A DNA stretch of 7,320 bases from Betaproteobacteria bacterium (GTDB taxonomy: Bacteria > Pseudomonadota > Gammaproteobacteria > Burkholderiales > Rhodocyclaceae). This document shows, in pieces, positions 1 through 5,956 of the stretch. The stretch covers positions 1 through 7,320 of the forward strand of contig BNUC01000162.1 of NCBI GenBank assembly GCA_025997075.1. Direction: 5' to 3'. A model generated the notes under the pieces. The model saw only the letters and a program-made list of their open reading frames with translations. It searched no databases and was not told where the DNA came from. The translations under genes and the position numbers were made by a program. Positions within the stretch are counted from its first letter, which is position 1. Every line of letters starts with the position of its first letter.

Positions 1-209
1 AAGCCCGCATGGACATGGATTCCTGGCTGGATGACGCCCGTTATGAAGGAGAAGAAAGAGGGATGATAAAAGGACGGCAGGAAGGACGGCAGGAAGTTGC
101 AAAAAAACTTCTTAAGAAGAAAATGCCCTTGACAGATATTGCAGACACTACTGGCCTGTCGTTAGATGAAGTGGAACGGCTTGCCGCCGAGCTTACGCAC
201 AGGCACTAA
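1..209 (+). CDS. C-terminal end of an Rpn/PD-(D/E)XK transposase-family protein (partial, 5' end outside window)
   Basis: The frame is open from the left edge (first full codon at base 3) to a TAA at 207-209, so this is the tail of a longer gene. The internal ATG at base 9 is unlikely to be the real start. The visible part is highly charged and helical: an acidic Asp/Trp segment (DSWLDDARYEGEERG), a Gly-Arg-Gln-Glu repeat (GRQEGRQE), a Lys-rich stretch, and a final helix-turn-helix-like segment (PLTDIADTTGLSLDEVERLA). This architecture is typical of the C-terminus of Rpn-family recombination-promoting nucleases / PDDEXK transposase-like proteins, which are often multicopy and decaying. The nuclease domain itself lies outside the window, so activity cannot be judged. 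A remnant of a related gene follows at once (221-360). Family assignment rests on the tail pattern only. Confidence 0.7.
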   Translation, partial: ARMDMDSWLDDARYEGEERGMIKGRQEGRQEVAKKLLKKKMPLTDIADTTGLSLDEVERLAAELTHRH

Positions 210-220
210 CTGTAGTAAGC

Positions 221-360
221 ATCCCGGAATTTACGGATTTTATGCAAGCCGCGCAAAACAACCCCGCTATCGCCAAAGCCTGGGCGTGATCAAAGTCCTG
301 AGCAGCGATGAACGCGGCCAGAGCCCTGGCCGAAGCCAGAGAAAAAGCCAACTGCCGTTT
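221..360 (+). pseudogene. Frameshifted internal fragment of a second Rpn/PD-(D/E)XK-type gene
   Basis: Three frame segments read as one ancestral peptide. Frame 2 from base 221 gives IPEFTDFMQAAQ followed by NNPAIAKAW. Frame 1 from base 286 gives VIKVLSSDER. Frame 2 again from base 317 gives ARALAEAREKAN, ending at TAG 359-361. The joined peptide resembles the segment just before the charged tail in Rpn-type proteins, and its last residues (AREKA) match what should immediately precede the first codons of the window (KARMDMD). The lesions look like a one-base loss near 284-285 and a one-base gain at 316, which compensate each other. No start, nuclease core or tail is present, so it is a dead duplicate piece left beside the neighbouring copy. 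The reading is from sequence; the family name is inferred. Confidence 0.6.
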
Positions 361-365
361 TTAGG

Positions 366-405
366 TTTATACAATCCTTTCGGATCACACGTTTCGCAGA
401 GCGCC
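366..405 (-). pseudogene. 40-base remnant of an APS kinase (cysC-like) gene
   Basis: Bases 366-405 match 1614-1653 inside the intact cysC at 38 of 40 positions, in the same orientation. On the minus strand they encode ALCETCDPKGLY, against [12 protein letters not shown] in the intact gene. This is the conserved [10 protein letters not shown] region of APS kinases. Similarity stops abruptly on both sides, and the reading frame has no start or remaining domain. It sits between the Rpn remnant and the aldo/keto reductase gene. It may be the last trace of a second, diverged cysC or the product of a short local duplication. Confidence 0.65.
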
Positions 406-426
406 CAGGTTGAGGTCAGGTTGGAT

Positions 427-441
427 GTCCTGAATCAGGAC
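427..441. repeat. Perfect 7-1-7 palindrome downstream of the aldo/keto reductase gene
   Basis: GTCCTGA-A-TCAGGAC is a perfect inverted repeat around a central A, 22 bases past the minus-strand stop of the reductase. It has no following T-run, so it is a poor intrinsic terminator. It could be a protein-binding half-site pair or chance. Confidence 0.4.
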
Positions 442-462
442 GGCGATTCGGTGGAGGTGGCG

Positions 463-1299
463 CTACTGTTTTTCGAGCGGCGAGGCATCACATGGCGGCG
501 GAAACAGGCGGTCGAGTTCGGCCAGTGTTTCGGTGTCGAGCGGACAGTCGAGCGCGGCAAAGTTTTGCTTGATATGCGCGCGGCTCGACGCCTTGGGAAT
601 GACGATTACCTGCTCGCGGTGAAGCAGCCATGCCAGCGCCAGTTGCGCTGGCTTCATGCCCCGCTTTTCGGCCAGCGTGCTCAGGCCGGGATAGTGCAAG
701 AGACGCGTCCGGTCGATCGGCGAATAGGCCATGATGGGAATTTTGCGTTCTCCGCAGTACGGCAGTAGATCCCATTCGATACCACGGTGGGAGAGGGCAT
801 ATAGCACCTGGTTTGCAGCCGCATGTTCGCCACCTGGCAAGGCGCATAATGTCCGCATGTCATCGGTATCGAAATTGCTGACACCCCAATACCGGATTTT
901 GCCCTGCGAGCGCAACTGTTCGAACGCTTCGATAGTTTCCGCCAGCGGTACGTCACCGCGCCAGTGCACCAGATAGAGATCGATATAATCGACGCCCAGG
1001 CGCTTCAGACTGTACTCGCCGCAGGCGATCGGCATTCCCTTGTGAGTGGCCCGGTGCGGATAGACCTTGCTGACCAGAAATACCTGTTCGTGGCGTCCGC
1101 GAATGGCTTCCCCGACCAGTTGCTCCGAAGCGCCTTTGCCGTACATTTCGGCAGTATCAATGAGCGCCATACCCAGATCGATGCCGTACTGCAAGGCGGC
1201 GATTTCTTCGGCGTGGAGCGAGCGATTCTCGCCGATCATGTAGGTCCCCATCCCCAGAGCCGGTACTTGTTCTCCTGACGGTAAGGTGACATATTTCAT
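463..1299 (-). CDS. Aldo/keto reductase, YeaE-like
   Basis: This 278-residue NADPH-dependent oxidoreductase should be a soluble (beta/alpha)8 barrel reducing aldehydes or ketones; the natural substrate cannot be read from the sequence. The catalytic tetrad is complete: Asp48 and Tyr53 in IDTAEMYG, Lys78 in FLVSK, and His112 in YLVHW. The cofactor motif IPKASSRAHIKQN lies at about 234-246, and the product strand and loop GVSNFD at 139-144. The length and the motifs LIDTAEMY, NQVLYALSHRGIE and IPKAS closely resemble Escherichia coli YeaE (about 284 residues), which is associated with methylglyoxal reduction. The ATG at 1299 has a good ribosome binding site (AAGGAAG at 1305-1311). It lies 167 bases after cysC on the same strand and is probably a separate unit rather than part of the sulfation train. 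No lesion is visible. Confidence 0.95.
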   Translation of the reverse strand: MKYVTLPSGEQVPALGMGTYMIGENRSLHAEEIAALQYGIDLGMALIDTAEMYGKGASEQLVGEAIRGRHEQVFLVSKVYPHRATHKGMPIACGEYSLKRLGVDYIDLYLVHWRGDVPLAETIEAFEQLRSQGKIRYWGVSNFDTDDMRTLCALPGGEHAAANQVLYALSHRGIEWDLLPYCGERKIPIMAYSPIDRTRLLHYPGLSTLAEKRGMKPAQLALAWLLHREQVIVIPKASSRAHIKQNFAALDCPLDTETLAELDRLFPPPCDASPLEKQ

Positions 1300-1304
1300 T
1301 GAAA

Positions 1305-1311
1305 CTTCCTT
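1305..1311 (-). promoter_or_regulatory. Ribosome binding site of the aldo/keto reductase
   Basis: On the minus strand AAGGAAG lies five bases before the ATG at 1299. It fixes that start and shows the gene is independently translated rather than coupled to cysC. Confidence 0.7.
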
Positions 1312-1390
1312 TCTGTTCGATTATCTGCACGAGCTGTGGACAAACATGCAGGCCGGGTAAAGCGAAACACAACCCAGCAAATGTAAGCAA

Positions 1391-1408
1391 CCGGCGCAAA
1401 TGCGCCGG
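1391..1408 (-). terminator. GC-rich hairpin between cysC and the aldo/keto reductase, possible weak terminator
   Basis: CCGGCGC-AAAT-GCGCCGG forms a perfect seven-pair stem with a four-base loop, 59 bases past the cysC stop. On the minus strand it is followed by TTGCTTAC, not a true U-tract, so it is at best a weak or factor-dependent terminator. The position suits the end of the sulfation train. Confidence 0.35.
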
Positions 1409-1429
1409 AAGATACGATCGTCGGGATGC

Positions 1430-1447
1430 GCCGCTTCGCGGCTTTTT
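1430..1447 (+). terminator. Small intrinsic-terminator-like hairpin with T5 (plus-strand reading)
   Basis: GCCGC-TTC-GCGGC is followed directly by TTTTT on the plus strand. The stem is only five pairs. No convincing plus-strand gene leads into it, so it could stop antisense transcripts or be chance. On the minus strand the same stem is preceded by A5 and lies just after cysC. Confidence 0.3.
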
Positions 1448-1466
1448 CGACCTGCGATTGCGTCAT

Positions 1467-2045
1467 TCACCTTGAAACAAGCCATTCCAATAACATCCGC
1501 ACGCCTTCCTCAACCGACTGACGGTCCGTGCGCACGACAATATCGGGGTTTTCGGGAATCTCATAAGGGCTTTGAATACCGGTCATATTGAGCAATTGAC
1601 CTGATCGCGCTTTTTTATACAATCCTTTCGGATCGCGCGTTTCGCAGAGCGCCAACGGTGCATCGACATAAACCTCGCAAAATCGATCGGGGGCCAACTG
1701 CCGCGCCATTTCGCGTTCCCGTCGAAAAGGCGAAATAAAGGCAGTGATGACAATCAAACCGGCGTCCGCCATCAAACGCGCTACCTCGGCAACGCGCCGG
1801 ATATTTTCGGCGCGGTCGGCTTCCGAAAAGCCCAGATCACGGTTCAAACCTTGCCGGACATGATCGCCGTCCAGAATGAACGTATGTTTTCCCTGCCCGA
1901 ACAGCGCAGCTTCCAGCGCGTTCGCCAGCGTGGATTTGCCGGAACCGGACAAACCCGTGAACCAGATGACCTGACCTTGATGCCCATTGAGCCGTTCCCT
2001 GTCCTGCCGGGAAACATTAAAAGCGTGCGCATGAAGATTGTTCAT
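1467..2045 (-). CDS. cysC: Adenylylsulfate (APS) kinase
   Basis: APS kinase uses ATP to phosphorylate adenosine 5'-phosphosulfate at the 3' position, giving PAPS, the sulfuryl donor for sulfotransferases; it acts in the cytoplasm. From the ATG at 2045 the protein has 192 residues, the usual length for CysC. It carries the P-loop GLSGSGKST, the LDGDHVR motif, the arginine-rich helix [13 protein letters not shown], the FISPFR motif whose serine corresponds to the phosphorylated serine of E. coli CysC, and the lid motif [14 protein letters not shown] at 2060 would add five residues. I prefer the ATG at 2045 because it overlaps the sulfotransferase stop as ATGA, the usual sign of translational coupling. 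The pairing implies that PAPS is made locally for the sulfotransferase rather than for general sulfur assimilation. No cysN or cysD is present in the window. All key motifs are intact. Confidence 0.96.
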   Translation of the reverse strand: MNNLHAHAFNVSRQDRERLNGHQGQVIWFTGLSGSGKSTLANALEAALFGQGKHTFILDGDHVRQGLNRDLGFSEADRAENIRRVAEVARLMADAGLIVITAFISPFRREREMARQLAPDRFCEVYVDAPLALCETRDPKGLYKKARSGQLLNMTGIQSPYEIPENPDIVVRTDRQSVEEGVRMLLEWLVSR

Positions 2046-2931
2046 CTGAGATTTTTCCACAGGGCGTCAAAATCCAGATAGTCCGTGGCGACACCTTCGC
2101 GCGTTATCAGTTTTTCAAATTCCTGCAAATCGTAACGAAAGGAAGAGCGCAAGCCATCGAATTCCGGGCGGGTAAAATCCGGCTTTTCTTCGCCGATATC
2201 CCTGCCTTCAAGTACAAATTCCGGCGGAATCTCTGGATAATCTCCTTCCTTACCCAGTAGTTCATGAACAAATCGTTTACGCAACGCGGCATCTTTCAAT
2301 TCGGGCAAAGAAACCAGAAAAACATCGCTTGCCGCAAACTTGTTCAATATATTGCCCAAAGCAAAGCAGTATCTGCTACTTCCAAAAGAATTTCTGAGTG
2401 GGAAAAATCCTCGGGCATAGAAAAAATCCTGCTCATAGCGTAAGCGTGAAGAAAAATCACCATCCCGTATACGCATACCTTCCTCTTCCCAATAGCGTTC
2501 AACATGGCCCCATGCTTTTGCTGGGAAAAATTTTAAGTTATGCTTTTTGTGGGTTTGCTCGTTGAAATTCATCCCAGGATAAAATAAAGAATTCATGGCA
2601 AATAATTTCGCCATTCTGTAGTGAGACCATATTCTGTCCAAAGGGTTACGAAAACATAACACTACTCGGCAATCGTGTTCCGGCATACGTGAAATGGCAG
2701 TCGGATTAAGCGAGTAATCAACAGAAGCGTCCAGTAGCCAGGTATTTGGTGACCAGCCCCCCCTCCCCCCGCTACAAAAAAACAGGACTTGCCAAAATCG
2801 ATGTATGAATAGATGTTTGGCTCCTTGGTGTTTGGTACAAGATATTCAGCCAAACCTTGCTTGATAAACCACGCAGCCAAGGCGGTTGTGCCACATTTCA
2901 CCATACCGGAAATAAAGAGATGTTTGTTCAT
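2042..2931 (-). pseudogene. PAPS-dependent sulfotransferase, interrupted by a frameshift in a C/G tract
   Basis: Two reading frames make one sulfotransferase. The N-terminal part starts at ATG 2931 (GGAGA upstream) and holds the 5'-phosphosulfate loop ISGMVKCGTTALAAWF, with Lys12. Past the tract 2757-2770 the frame changes. The second frame reads GWSPNTWLLDASVDYSLNP, then RVVLCFRNPLDRIWSHY, whose Arg and Ser are the usual 3'-phosphate contacts (about Arg95 and Ser103 of the repaired protein), and runs to TGA 2042. Adding one base or removing two in the tract restores a 296-residue protein, a normal length for bacterial sulfotransferases; as written, translation stops at 2662 after 89 residues. 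Both halves are otherwise well conserved and uninterrupted, which argues for a recent or reversible change, or a sequencing error, rather than decay. The acceptor is unknown. The stop overlaps the start of cysC, which supplies PAPS. Confidence 0.9.
2757..2770. repeat. C7-T-C6 tract at the sulfotransferase frameshift
   Basis: The plus strand reads CCCCCCCTCCCCCC, so the coding strand carries G6-A-G7. The reading frame changes exactly here. Tracts of this kind are prone to slipped-strand mispairing and also to sequencing length errors. Confidence 0.9.
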
Positions 2932-2988
2932 GATGTCTCCATAATTTTAATAAAATCCAATTTTTCTCATGTTGGGAATGATGAAAAT

Positions 2989-4344
2989 CTAATGTGAAAC
3001 CAGTAGCTTGGCAATCAATTTGCCATCTGCCGCAACAATCGGGGTGACGGGTTGCATATCGGAATCGGCTAGAAAGCTATCTTTTTTCGATAAAATCCGG
3101 GCGAGATCGGTTTCTGCAACAACATGACCAAAATGGCATAATTCACCGGCCTGCATCAGTATCGCCTGTTCGTTTTTGATAGATTTGATGACTTCACGGT
3201 AAGTCAGCATTCCCCGGTAAATACCTTGTCCGCCGACCACAAAAATATAGTCCCGATTACGCACAGCGGTCAGGAGCGCGCTGAAATCTACATGTTCGTC
3301 GACAATGTCGGTTTCCGCGATTTCAGAAATAGCCAATCTGGATTGTCCGGTCACGAAAAACTCGACGGGGATTCTATTTGTTTTCCCTGCCCAGCAATGA
3401 ACGCGCGGGTCTTTCAAAACTTCATCCCGTAATTCATTGAAGAATTCGTGTTGAGGATGCCTTGGGTTGAGAAGGTCTTTCTCGAAGTATGTTTTCTCGT
3501 CCATGGTTCCCCAAGAATAGATGTTTTCCAAATGCACAGAGTCAACACCAAGATTAAAACAGGTTTCTGCAAATGCAGGTATTTCCATGAAATTCAAATC
3601 TTGAACAACCATGACACTCTCTAATCGTTTGATATGACCGGAATGACGTAATTCCGACATGAAACGCAGGTTTTTCTGTAATTGTGCGAAATTTCCACCG
3701 CGACGTAATTTGGCATAGACATGGGGATTGAACGAGTCAATGGAAACACGCATGATAATATGAAATTTTGCAAGATGCTCGATACGTTTCCATACTTTTG
3801 GTACAAAACAGGTGCCGTTTGTTTCAAGAAATATTTCCGCGCCTGTCCGTTCGGGATGCAGGTTTTCAAGGATTCTCATGCAATCCTTGCTGAAGAACGG
3901 ATCGCCGTGTCCGGTAATACTCAAATGACGCAGATTATTCAAATGCGGAGCAAGTTCCTGATAGGCCTTTTCGAACATCCCCAACACTTCCGGCCACACT
4001 CTGATGATGGGTTTCGGGCGGCAGGAAGGACAGGAAAGATTACATTGATAATCATAGGCAAGATTAAAACGATCCGGGAAAGGCAAAGTGGCTTCTTCCA
4101 GCGTTTTTCCAGACACGTTCGGTAGATCATCGTTCGTCAGAAATGGACAAACGTCTTTGCGACAATAACGATATGAGCTATCCAGAATGGAACGGCGGAT
4201 TTTCTGAGCGGCTTCTCCGTTCCAAACAGTTTCCAGTCCTTCCGTGATATAGCCGATGGGCTTGCTGTTCATCCAGGGACAAAAATGAATTTGCCCGCCG
4301 GAATCCACATATATTTCACGGAATGGCTTATCACAGAATTTCAT
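2989..4344 (-). CDS. Radical SAM protein with N-terminal SPASM-like cysteine region and CBS-like C-terminus
   Basis: The 451-residue protein has the radical SAM [4Fe-4S] motif CNLSCPSC (Cys101, Cys105, Cys108). Also visible are a glycine motif ITGHGDP at about 143-149 in place of the usual GGEP, ETNGT at 174-178 and a VSIDS strand at 200-204. A second cysteine set precedes the core: Cys4 in CDKPF, Cys22 in FCPWM, and Cys61/Cys66, separated by WNGEAAQKIRRSI. That pattern is like a SPASM auxiliary cluster domain, which in most family members follows the core. Residues ~345-451 resemble a tandem CBS pair (VTPIVAADGKLIAKLL near the end); this is a weaker inference. It starts six bases after the stop of its paralogue upstream and lies 57 bases before the sulfotransferase, so it is in the same transcript. 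The substrate is unknown; glycan, lipid or small-molecule oxidation, epimerisation or dehydration are all possible. No precursor peptide is adjacent. Confidence 0.88.
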   Translation of the reverse strand: MKFCDKPFREIYVDSGGQIHFCPWMNSKPIGYITEGLETVWNGEAAQKIRRSILDSSYRYCRKDVCPFLTNDDLPNVSGKTLEEATLPFPDRFNLAYDYQCNLSCPSCRPKPIIRVWPEVLGMFEKAYQELAPHLNNLRHLSITGHGDPFFSKDCMRILENLHPERTGAEIFLETNGTCFVPKVWKRIEHLAKFHIIMRVSIDSFNPHVYAKLRRGGNFAQLQKNLRFMSELRHSGHIKRLESVMVVQDLNFMEIPAFAETCFNLGVDSVHLENIYSWGTMDEKTYFEKDLLNPRHPQHEFFNELRDEVLKDPRVHCWAGKTNRIPVEFFVTGQSRLAISEIAETDIVDEHVDFSALLTAVRNRDYIFVVGGQGIYRGMLTYREVIKSIKNEQAILMQAGELCHFGHVVAETDLARILSKKDSFLADSDMQPVTPIVAADGKLIAKLLVSH

Positions 4345-4350
4345 TCGTAT

Positions 4351-5934
4351 TTATCCGATAAAAATTGAAACTGGCTTTCCTTCGGCATCTTTTCGGATGG
4401 CGGAAAAAATTGTCTGCATTTCCTCGTGTAGCGGATGTTCTGGCGAAAACACACTCCTGTGTATAAATTCCGTCTCTGTCATTGTGCCGACATTGCGAAG
4501 TGGCGTGAATACACATGCGTCGACATGCCATTCCAGACTTTTTTCGTAGATGCGCCAGAGGTCGGGCAAGTTGTCAGTCTGCACGACACATTGTACGACC
4601 AGATTCAAAATTTCGCCCACGTCTCTTTTCGAGCTGAGGAATGCCATATTGGTCTCCAGTTTTTCCCATTTTCCCGGATAGCGCAGACGTTCATAGCTTT
4701 TCTCAGCGCCATCCACGGAGATTCTGAAATGGGTCATGCGCCGGGCAGCCTCACCGAGTTTCTTCCAGAGCGAAGGCGTGAGTAATTGACCGTTGGACAG
4801 CACCATGAATTTCAAGTGCGGAAATTTGGCAAAATCCATGGATTTTATAATTTGCAAGGTATGTGGTGAAGCAAATGCTTCGCCCGTATTGCCAAGCCAT
4901 ATCCAGTGCAGGTTTTCTGTCATCAGCGGTTCAATATGATTTTTGAAGAACGAGAAATGCCGCCCCTGCTCGATTTTGTTGGTGTGACAAAAACCCGTTC
5001 GGCATTGCGGGCAGGCAAGATTGCAGGTTGCGTCATGCCCCAGAACGAGGGTGTATGGGCCGCGCGGCATTTTGGTTATCTTATTATCAAGAATGGGGCT
5101 GATGTAAGCGTCCGAAATATCTGTTTTCTTGGGCAGTGTGCCATTCTTGATATGGAAACAACTGAGTTTGTTGCAATACCGGAAACTGCCATCGTGAATG
5201 GAGCGGCGTATTTCCTGCGCTGTAGTACCATTCCATGGATTTTCGGGGGGGGGGTAGAAAGGCAACATGGAGGGGCAGTTGCATAATCCGAAGGCATAAG
5301 AAAAACTCTCGATATTGGTTGGAATGCTCATCAATTGGTTGAAGGGCAACAGACAGGTTCTTTCAGAAAGATCGTAATTCAACAGAGTACCGCCGCTTGC
5401 CTCAATAATAGCTTCTTCGGCAAGCGCGCTGTAAACGCAATCCGTGTAAATCGCGCGGGTCTTTTTGAAGTATTCCGATGCTTGAGAATATAATTCGATA
5501 TTCAGCGCGACAGAACCCGTCAGAAAAGCCAGAAGGTAGCGTTCAAGACCATTTAAGTCCTTATGCCTTGTACGGAAACTGCTATCAAGCGCATCGAACA
5601 ATTCATTGGATGTCTTAAAAATCAAGAGTAGCAGCTCTTTTGCCAGGATAGAAAAAACATTGGCATCGGAGAGAAAAGCTTTGCCGGCAATCGTGCGATA
5701 CTCAGCCCGTAGCGGATATTTGCGGTCATGCAGTTCTTCTGAATCCACCGCTAGGGCAAAACGGATGATTTGCATGAAGTCACATTGCTTTGGCTCCGCT
5801 GCGGCTGGCAGCATAGGCCAATGCGCTGTCAATCTCTTTCTCAGCCAATCTTCACCCAATCTTTGTATATCAAAGAAAAGTAACTGCGACAGTCGGGCAT
5901 AATATTCTTTGATTTTTACAAAATCCTGTTCCAT
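4351..5934 (-). CDS. Radical SAM protein with long helical N-terminus and SPASM-like cysteine region
   Basis: This 527-residue paralogue of the next gene has three visible parts. Residues 1-190 are mostly helical, without a signal peptide, and faintly TPR-like around 130-180. Residues 194-260 hold a SPASM-like cysteine set (Cys194 in CLLPF, Cys218, Cys220, Cys254, Cys259) around NPWNGTTAQEIRRSIHDGSF. The core has the radical SAM motif CNLACPQC (Cys304, Cys308, Cys311), LGNTGEAF at about 347-354, LSNGQ at 379-383 and RISVDG at 404-409. Its end (GTMTETEF, SPEHPLHEEM) aligns with GTMDEKTY and NPRHPQHEFF in the paralogue, and it stops about where the CBS-like extension of the paralogue begins. 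ATG 5934 has a strong ribosome binding site. A G10 tract lies in the SPASM-like region. The pair may act together on one substrate; the reaction is not identifiable. Confidence 0.88.
   Translation of the reverse strand: MEQDFVKIKEYYARLSQLLFFDIQRLGEDWLRKRLTAHWPMLPAAAEPKQCDFMQIIRFALAVDSEELHDRKYPLRAEYRTIAGKAFLSDANVFSILAKELLLLIFKTSNELFDALDSSFRTRHKDLNGLERYLLAFLTGSVALNIELYSQASEYFKKTRAIYTDCVYSALAEEAIIEASGGTLLNYDLSERTCLLPFNQLMSIPTNIESFSYAFGLCNCPSMLPFYPPPENPWNGTTAQEIRRSIHDGSFRYCNKLSCFHIKNGTLPKKTDISDAYISPILDNKITKMPRGPYTLVLGHDATCNLACPQCRTGFCHTNKIEQGRHFSFFKNHIEPLMTENLHWIWLGNTGEAFASPHTLQIIKSMDFAKFPHLKFMVLSNGQLLTPSLWKKLGEAARRMTHFRISVDGAEKSYERLRYPGKWEKLETNMAFLSSKRDVGEILNLVVQCVVQTDNLPDLWRIYEKSLEWHVDACVFTPLRNVGTMTETEFIHRSVFSPEHPLHEEMQTIFSAIRKDAEGKPVSIFIG
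5245..5254. repeat. G10 homopolymer inside the 527-residue radical SAM gene
   Basis: Ten G on the plus strand (C10 on the coding strand) encode the PPP of FYPPPENPWNG in the SPASM-like region. The frame is intact at this length; any change not a multiple of three would truncate the protein before the radical SAM core. Confidence 0.9.
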
Positions 5935-5937
5935 CTA

Positions 5938-5945
5938 TTTCCTCC
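5938..5945 (-). promoter_or_regulatory. Strong ribosome binding site of the 527-residue radical SAM gene
   Basis: The minus strand reads GGAGGAAATAG directly before the ATG at 5934, a near-ideal Shine-Dalgarno sequence. It lies in the 22-base gap after the DegT-like gene and fixes the start. Confidence 0.8.
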
Positions 5946-5956
5946 AACGCCTTAAT

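Noticed and set aside
166..768. 200-residue open frame on the plus strand
   Set aside because: It crosses the Rpn remnant and runs antisense through the 3' half of a clear aldo/keto reductase gene; the protein has no family pattern, so it is a shadow frame.
1300..1466. Promoter for the aldo/keto reductase
   Set aside because: A promoter is expected here, but no -35/-10 pair with near-consensus boxes and 16-18 base spacing could be found by eye; the best pair has only 14 bases between boxes.
2932..2988. Possible RiPP precursor peptide next to the radical SAM genes
   Set aside because: The only gaps in the train are 57, 22 and 6 bases, too short for a precursor gene, and no small Cys- or Gly-rich peptide with a ribosome binding site was found, so a RiPP maturase role is unsupported here.
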